Assembly (NCBI GenBank): GCA_963849365.1
Contig: CAWKHA010000004.1
Span: forward strand, 248,001-312,000
Length of the DNA: 64,000 nt
Origin: CAVQCJ01 sp963849365
GTDB lineage: Bacteria; Actinomycetota; Actinomycetes; Prado026
Direction: 5' to 3'
Shown piece after piece: positions 60,042 to 64,000 of this stretch. Under the pieces are notes generated by a model. The model saw nothing but the letters and a program-made list of their open reading frames with translations, made no database searches and was not told where the DNA came from. The position numbers were made by a program, and so were the translations under genes. Each line of letters opens with the position of its first letter. Within the stretch, counting starts at the first letter, position 1.

Positions 60042-60259
60042 TGGACGCGACGAGCGAGCCCGTGCTGCGGGTGGTGCGCGGCGAGCCGACCGACGACGAG
60101 GTGGCCGCGCTCGTCACCGTCGTCGCGGCCCTGGCGGCCCGCTCGGCCGCCGGCGTGACCGAGCCGCCGCGGTCGCAGTGGCGCAACCGTGCGCGCAACA
60201 TCCGGCCCCCGATCGGACCCGGACCGGGCGCCTGGCGCGCCTCCGGGCTGCCCCGCTGA
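60041..60259 (+). CDS. accE5: Acyl-CoA carboxylase epsilon subunit
   Basis: A 72-residue subunit found in actinobacteria that stabilises the AccA3-AccD5 complex. VLRVVRGEPTDDEVAALVTVVAAL near residues 9-32 is the family hallmark, and SQWRNRARNIRPPIGPGPGAWR follows near residue 46 (both cited by position). GTG 60041 shares one base with the accD5 stop, so translation is coupled. It ends in a CTGA overlap with maf. The biotinylated alpha subunit gene is not next to it here. Confidence 0.92.
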   Translation: MDATSEPVLRVVRGEPTDDEVAALVTVVAALAARSAAGVTEPPRSQWRNRARNIRPPIGPGPGAWRASGLPR

Positions 60260-60870
60260 GCGTCCGGCTGGTGCTCGCCTCGGCCTCGCCGGGGCGGCTC
60301 GCCGTGCTCCGTGCCGCCGGCGTCGAGCCCGAGGTCGCAGTGAGCGGCGTGGACGAGTCCGACGTGCGCGGTGAGCCGGCGTCCGTCGCCCTCGAGCTGG
60401 CCCGGCGCAAGGCCGCGGCCGTCGCCGCGCTACCCGGCTCGCAGGGCGCCGTCGTCCTCGGCTGCGACTCGCTCCTCGAGCTCGACGGCGAGGTCCTCGG
60501 CAAGCCGGCCGACGGAGCGGACGCCGTGCGGCGCTGGCAACGGATGCGGGGTCGCCGCGGGACGCTCGTCACCGGTCACTGCCTGGTGGACCTGCGGACC
60601 GCAGCGCCGGTGGTCGTCTCGGGCGTCGCCCGGACCGCCGTCGCCTTCGCTGACCTCACCGATGCCGAGATCGAGGCGTACGTGGCGACCGGCGAGCCGT
60701 TGTGCGTCGCCGGCGCGTTCACGATCGACGGGCTCGGCGGGTGGTTCGTGACCGCCGTCGAGGGCCCGCCGTCGAACGTGGTCGGGCTCTCCCTGCCGCT
60801 GCTGCGCCGGCTCCTCGGTGAAGTCGGCATCGCGGTCGCCGACCTGTGGACGGCGTTTGCCAACCGTTGA
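60256..60870 (+). CDS. maf: Maf-family nucleotide pyrophosphatase
   Basis: A house-cleaning NTP pyrophosphatase of about 204 residues. LVLASASPGRLAVLRAAGVEPE at the start is the Maf motif (SxR replaced by SPGR), VVLGCDSLLELDGEVLGKP near residue 70 has the catalytic Asp, and GAFTIDGLGGWFVTAVEG near residue 152 closes the site. The best N-terminus (LSVRLVLASAS) needs CTG at 60256, overlapping the accE stop as CTGA. The GTG at 60271 would cut into the first strand, and the ATG at 60178 would overlap accE by 82 nt. I therefore propose a CTG start with moderate confidence. Confidence 0.88.
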   Translation: MSVRLVLASASPGRLAVLRAAGVEPEVAVSGVDESDVRGEPASVALELARRKAAAVAALPGSQGAVVLGCDSLLELDGEVLGKPADGADAVRRWQRMRGRRGTLVTGHCLVDLRTAAPVVVSGVARTAVAFADLTDAEIEAYVATGEPLCVAGAFTIDGLGGWFVTAVEGPPSNVVGLSLPLLRRLLGEVGIAVADLWTAFANR

Positions 60871-60925
60871 CCTGGCGCGATCTATCGTCGGCCAGCACCC
60901 GGCCGCCTGCCGGACGGGAGCCCGG

Positions 60926-60963
60926 CGGCACCGGTGATGAGGCCCCCATCATCGCCGGTGCCG
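60926..60963. terminator. Strong bidirectional hairpin terminator
   Basis: A 15-nt arm at 60926-60940 (CGGCACCGGTGATGA) pairs with 60949-60963 through an 8-nt loop, with one G-T wobble only. It lies between the convergent ends of maf (60870) and a secreted propeller gene (60983). It lacks a T-run but is close to ideal as a stem. Confidence 0.75.
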
Positions 60964-60982
60964 CCTCTCTTCGTGCTCCGCC

Positions 60983-62965
60983 TCACGCCGGAGGCTGAGG
61001 CTGGTGGCGGCCTACCTGCGACGGGTCGGTCGGCAGGCCGGGCGGTGCCGTCCGCACCGCCACGCTGTCGGAGGCCACGAAAGCCGCCCGGTCGGTCCAG
61101 CTGTTGCCGTCGATGCCCGGGCCGCTCACGGCAGTCGAGGCGCCGGTCGGAGCGCCGGCGGACAGCGCCACGCGGTACAGCTTGTGGTCGGCCCGGGCGA
61201 AGTACAGGTTGCCGCTCGCCACGAACATCTCTCCCGCGTCGGTGTAGCCGGTGGCCGCTGCCGTGATCGGCTCCGCGCCCACGAGGTCCGACTCGATCGA
61301 GAACCAGCGGTAGTAGAGCTTGCCGTCGCCCGTGACGTAGTACAGCCGCCCGGCGTCGAACGTGAAGGACTTGACGCCGGCCATGACCCACCAGCTGCTC
61401 ACCGTCACAGGCGCCGAGAACGTCCCGCGGTTGAGGCTCAGCTTGTGCAGGGTCCCGTCCGGCAGGCCGTAGTAGACGGATGTGCCCACCATGAAGGCGC
61501 CGGTGACCGAACCCCAGGGCACACCGCTCGAGCCGGGCACTGCCGCGACGGCGCCGAACGACGAGCCGGTGTACGCGCGGTGCAGCAACGTCCCGGCCGA
61601 CGTGGCGAGGTACACGTCTCGCGGCAGGAGCGCCGGCCGGACCCGGGTCAGGCTGGTACCGCCGGCGACGGGGAAGAAGGCCACCCGGTCGTGCCCCGAG
61701 CCGAACGACGTCTGGTTGTCGCTGCCCACCCACAGACCGGCGGGCGTGGCCATCAGGGCGTAGATCCCGTTGCCGCCGCGGGTGACCGCCGGGTTCCACG
61801 ACACGGGGAGCCCGGTCACCGGGTCGAGGGCGGCGATCATCTTGCGGTCGACGGCGCCCGGACCGGCCGAGTTGCTGCCCTGGTAGTTGTTCATCCAGCG
61901 CTGGTGCCCGCCGACGTACACCGCGGTCCCGGTCGTGGCGACCGAGTACAGGGTGTCGCCGCCGGTCGAGTCGACCCACGTGGGCTGCTGGCCGGAGCCG
62001 ACGTTGCCCAGCTCCCAGCGGGACGCCGAGTCGCACAGCGTGTCCTTCACCGGACCGCCGCCGTTCGCGAGGACGAAGTAGCTGCCGTCCGGCGCGATGC
62101 TCACCTGCCGGACGTAGGTGTTGATGTTCGGGTCGGCACAGCTCGCGAGCAGCCGGGATGTCTGCCACGTGGTCGGCACGCCGCCCACGGCATCGATGAT
62201 CGCGAGCTGGTTGCGGGGCAGACCGCGGACGGCCGTGAAGTTGCCGCCGACGACCAGCCTGCTGCCGTCGGGCGAGACGTCCAGGGTCGCAACCGCGGGA
62301 GGAGTGCCGACCTTGAGCGTGCCGGTGACGGGCACGTTGAAGGACTCGACGGCACCTGTCACGGCATTCAGCACCACCAGCGAGCTGCGGAGCACGCCGC
62401 TGACCTTGTCGAAGCTGCCACCGACGAACACCCGCCCTGCGCGCACCGCGAGGCTGTAGACCCGCTTGTTGGTGCCGTTCAGGTCGACCGCGAACGCGGC
62501 CACCCGCGCACCCGTCAGGGTCAGCTCGGTGATGCCACGCTGAGTCGCGCCGTTCACGCTGGAGAACACGCCGCCCACGATGACGTCGGAACCGTTGGCA
62601 GCCAGCGCGTCCACCCCGTGCCCGGCGGTCACGTCGCCGGCGGAGACACCCGCCAGGGTCGGCGCGAAGCCCGTGTCGACGAGACCGGTGGTCGCGTTGA
62701 ACGCCGCGATGTACGGGCGTGAGTAGATCGTGCCGCCGCTGGCGTTCTGCACCTGGGTGAATGTCCCGCCGATGACGATGTCGCTGCCCACGGCAGCCAT
62801 CGCGTTGACCTGTCCGTCGAGGACCTGCGGAGTCCACCCGGTGGGGGTGGAGCTGACCACGAGCGACTGGGCGGCGTCGACCGCGTGGGCGGCCGACGGC
62901 GCGAGGATCGCCGACAGGACCGTTGCGAGTACGGCGGTCCCGGCGACCAGCGACGGACGGTGCAT
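60983..62965 (-). CDS. Secreted propeller-like protein
   Basis: A 660-residue exported protein. The signal peptide (residues 1-28) ends in PSAAHA. Residues 45-420 carry repeats like those in the 21956 protein: DIVIGGTFTQVQN, DVIVGGVFSSVNG, VFVGGSFDKVSG, LVVGGNFTAVRG, AVYVGGHQRWMN. Residues 440-640 have a different repeat with YYGLPDGTLHKLSLNRGTF and RLYYVTGDGKLYYRWF, a tachylectin or propeller-like array. Cys occurs only in LASCADPN and KDTLCDSA, perhaps a disulfide. ATG 62965 is preceded by GAGGGAG. No catalytic site is seen. It may bind surface carbohydrate. Confidence 0.8.
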   Translation of the reverse strand: MHRPSLVAGTAVLATVLSAILAPSAAHAVDAAQSLVVSSTPTGWTPQVLDGQVNAMAAVGSDIVIGGTFTQVQNASGGTIYSRPYIAAFNATTGLVDTGFAPTLAGVSAGDVTAGHGVDALAANGSDVIVGGVFSSVNGATQRGITELTLTGARVAAFAVDLNGTNKRVYSLAVRAGRVFVGGSFDKVSGVLRSSLVVLNAVTGAVESFNVPVTGTLKVGTPPAVATLDVSPDGSRLVVGGNFTAVRGLPRNQLAIIDAVGGVPTTWQTSRLLASCADPNINTYVRQVSIAPDGSYFVLANGGGPVKDTLCDSASRWELGNVGSGQQPTWVDSTGGDTLYSVATTGTAVYVGGHQRWMNNYQGSNSAGPGAVDRKMIAALDPVTGLPVSWNPAVTRGGNGIYALMATPAGLWVGSDNQTSFGSGHDRVAFFPVAGGTSLTRVRPALLPRDVYLATSAGTLLHRAYTGSSFGAVAAVPGSSGVPWGSVTGAFMVGTSVYYGLPDGTLHKLSLNRGTFSAPVTVSSWWVMAGVKSFTFDAGRLYYVTGDGKLYYRWFSIESDLVGAEPITAAATGYTDAGEMFVASGNLYFARADHKLYRVALSAGAPTGASTAVSGPGIDGNSWTDRAAFVASDSVAVRTAPPGLPTDPSQVGRHQPQPPA

Positions 62966-63162
62966 GGACGGACACTCCCTCGGCTCGTTCGCTGCCGGTC
63001 GTCGCCGGCGATGTCACGCTGCGGTGATCAGTGATTCATTCTCCGTTCCCGACGCAGGCTTGCCCGTCCCCCGCACGGCGGGACCCTGATGCCCGACCGG
63101 GGTTGTCCGAGAGCCGAACGGCTGAGCCCGAACGGGTCATGCCCCGCCGCGCTCCGGAGGGC

Positions 63163-63192
63163 TTGACATGTGACCGGATGGTCACCTATTTT
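63163..63192 (+). promoter_or_regulatory. Promoter with palindromic operator in its spacer
   Basis: TTGACA at 63163-63168 and TATTTT at 63187-63192 (18-nt spacing) form a strong promoter. The spacer holds GTGACC-N4-GGTCAC at 63170-63185, an exact 6-bp inverted repeat. An ArsR-family protein is encoded in the operon, so autoregulation at this site is likely. Confidence 0.7.
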
Positions 63193-63232
63193 CTGGGCAC
63201 CAAGACCGGAGCCGCACGACGGGAGAACCGCC

Positions 63233-63682
63233 ATGGAGAAGGTGTACGAGATCTACATCAAGACCTCCCCGGAGCGCCTGTGGGAGGCGATCGTCGACAG
63301 CGACATCCGGAGCAAGTACCAGTTCGGCGCCCGGGTGGTGTCGGACTGGACCAACGGGTCGCACTTCGAGATGACCGGTCCCGGCGCCCCCGGGCCGCTC
63401 GGCGAGGGCGAGAACCTCGAGGTCGACCCGCCGCGCCGGCTCGTCCAGAGCATGGTCGCGCTGTGGAGCGACGACGTGAAGCGCGAGGGGACCTCGCGGA
63501 TCACCTGGGAGATCGAGCCCGTCGGCGACGACTCCTGCCGGCTCACCGTGACCCACGACCAGCTGCGCGACGGCGCGCACGACGAGCTCTACGGCGGCTG
63601 GCCGATGATCCTCTCCGGCCTCAAGACCTGGCTGGAGACGGGCGAGCGCCTGACCACGCCCGGGTCGCTGCTGTACGGCTGA
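63233..63682 (+). CDS. SRPBCC/AHSA1-domain protein
   Basis: A 149-residue START-like ligand-binding fold of the AHSA1 group. VYEIYIKTSPERLWEAIVD near residue 4 is the family start. EMTGPGAPGPLGEGENLEVDPP near residue 45 (by position) and TWEIEPVGDDSCRLTVTHDQL near residue 88 match as well. ATG 63233 is used; an upstream GTG-type start at 63170 would lie within the promoter. SRPBCC-ArsR pairs are common, and the regulator follows 3 nt after its stop. A ligand cannot be named. Confidence 0.85.
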   Translation: MEKVYEIYIKTSPERLWEAIVDSDIRSKYQFGARVVSDWTNGSHFEMTGPGAPGPLGEGENLEVDPPRRLVQSMVALWSDDVKREGTSRITWEIEPVGDDSCRLTVTHDQLRDGAHDELYGGWPMILSGLKTWLETGERLTTPGSLLYG

Positions 63683-63685
63683 CCG

Positions 63686-64000
63686 GTGACCGACGACGGC
63701 CTGGTCTTCAAGGCGCTCGCCGACCCGACTCGCAGGTTGCTGCTCGACAAGCTGTTCGAGCGCGACGGCCGTACGCTCACCGAGCTCGAGGCCGACGTGG
63801 ACATGACGCGCTTCGGGGTCATGAAGCACCTGCGGCTGCTGGAGGAGGCCGGGCTCGTCGTCACCCGGAAGTCGGGGCGGGAGAAGCTGCACTTCCTCAA
63901 CCCGGTCCCGATCCGGCTGATCCACGACCGGTGGATCGACAAGTACACCGAGCGCCAGGTCTCGGCCCTGGTCGACCTCAAGGCCGAGCTGGAGAGAGCC
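63686..64000 (+). CDS. ArsR family transcriptional regulator (truncated by window end)
   Basis: The first 105 residues are in the window with no stop. They read VTDDGLVFKALADPTRRLLL, TLTELEADVDMTRFGVMKHL and VVTRKSGREKLHFLNPVPIR, a standard winged-helix ArsR fold. No metal-binding Cys cluster is seen in this part, so it is the metal-independent type paired with SRPBCC proteins. GTG 63686 lies 3 nt after the SRPBCC stop. The palindrome at 63170-63185 is its likely operator. The 3' end is missing. Confidence 0.88.
   Translation, partial: MTDDGLVFKALADPTRRLLLDKLFERDGRTLTELEADVDMTRFGVMKHLRLLEEAGLVVTRKSGREKLHFLNPVPIRLIHDRWIDKYTERQVSALVDLKAELERA

Overview
The window is chromosomal DNA from a high-GC Gram-positive actinobacterium. 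Evidence: coding capacity close to 100 percent, frequent GTG starts, many ATGA/GTGA gene overlaps, and families typical of Actinomycetota (LCP ligases, an acyl-CoA carboxylase epsilon subunit, TIGR03089, DUF222-HNH, sucrase-ferredoxin, PH-domain membrane protein). No rRNA, tRNA, CRISPR array or transposase was seen. The genus cannot be fixed from the sequence alone.

Region 1 (about 0.3-29.5 kb) is a cell-envelope glycopolymer locus bounded by two LCP-type ligases (318-1778 and 27946-29460). It holds a two-gene Wzm/Wzt-like ABC exporter, several glycosyltransferases, a polyprenyl-phosphate glycosyltransferase with GtrA, and the five enzyme types of a WbpA/B/E/D/I-like pathway to a diacetamido-uronic acid nucleotide. 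A three-part glycosyltransferase module (here called A, B, C) occurs twice: once with B and C as separate genes on opposite strands, once with B and C fused. The locus also encodes a SpoIID/LytB protein and a 1306-residue secreted propeller/Ig/PKD protein. It ends with a GT2, TIGR03089 and LCP set that resembles the Rv3265c-Rv3268 neighbourhood of Mycobacterium tuberculosis.

Region 2 (29.5-40.9 kb) is accessory. It has a DUF222-HNH gene broken by apparent single-base losses, a thioesterase, and a 73-residue Ala-Asp-Gly repeat peptide directly upstream of a JmjC-type cupin oxygenase and a sucrase-ferredoxin-like protein. A bacterial G1 glutamic-peptidase homologue follows. Next comes a compact acyl-assembly cluster: acyl carrier protein, fused tandem CFA-synthase-like methyltransferases, a Tat-exported protein and a ketosynthase. 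A GNAT protein resembling N-acyl amino acid synthases converges on this cluster and sits behind a Crp/Fnr regulator.

Region 3 (41-60.9 kb) follows the conserved actinobacterial order fadE25, purE, purK, gtrA-like, PH-domain protein, birA, accD5, accE5, maf. Inserted in it are a UDP-glucose dehydrogenase, an AbiEi/DUF559 protein, part of a leucine/acyl-CoA degradation set (acyl-CoA dehydrogenase, carboxyltransferase, HMG-CoA lyase), two GAF-GGDEF proteins, an adenylate cyclase and a GT-C-like membrane protein. The right edge has a second secreted propeller protein and the start of an SRPBCC/ArsR operon with an operator-like palindrome inside its promoter. Many genes appear to be leaderless, with a TAnnnT element 6 nt before the start codon.
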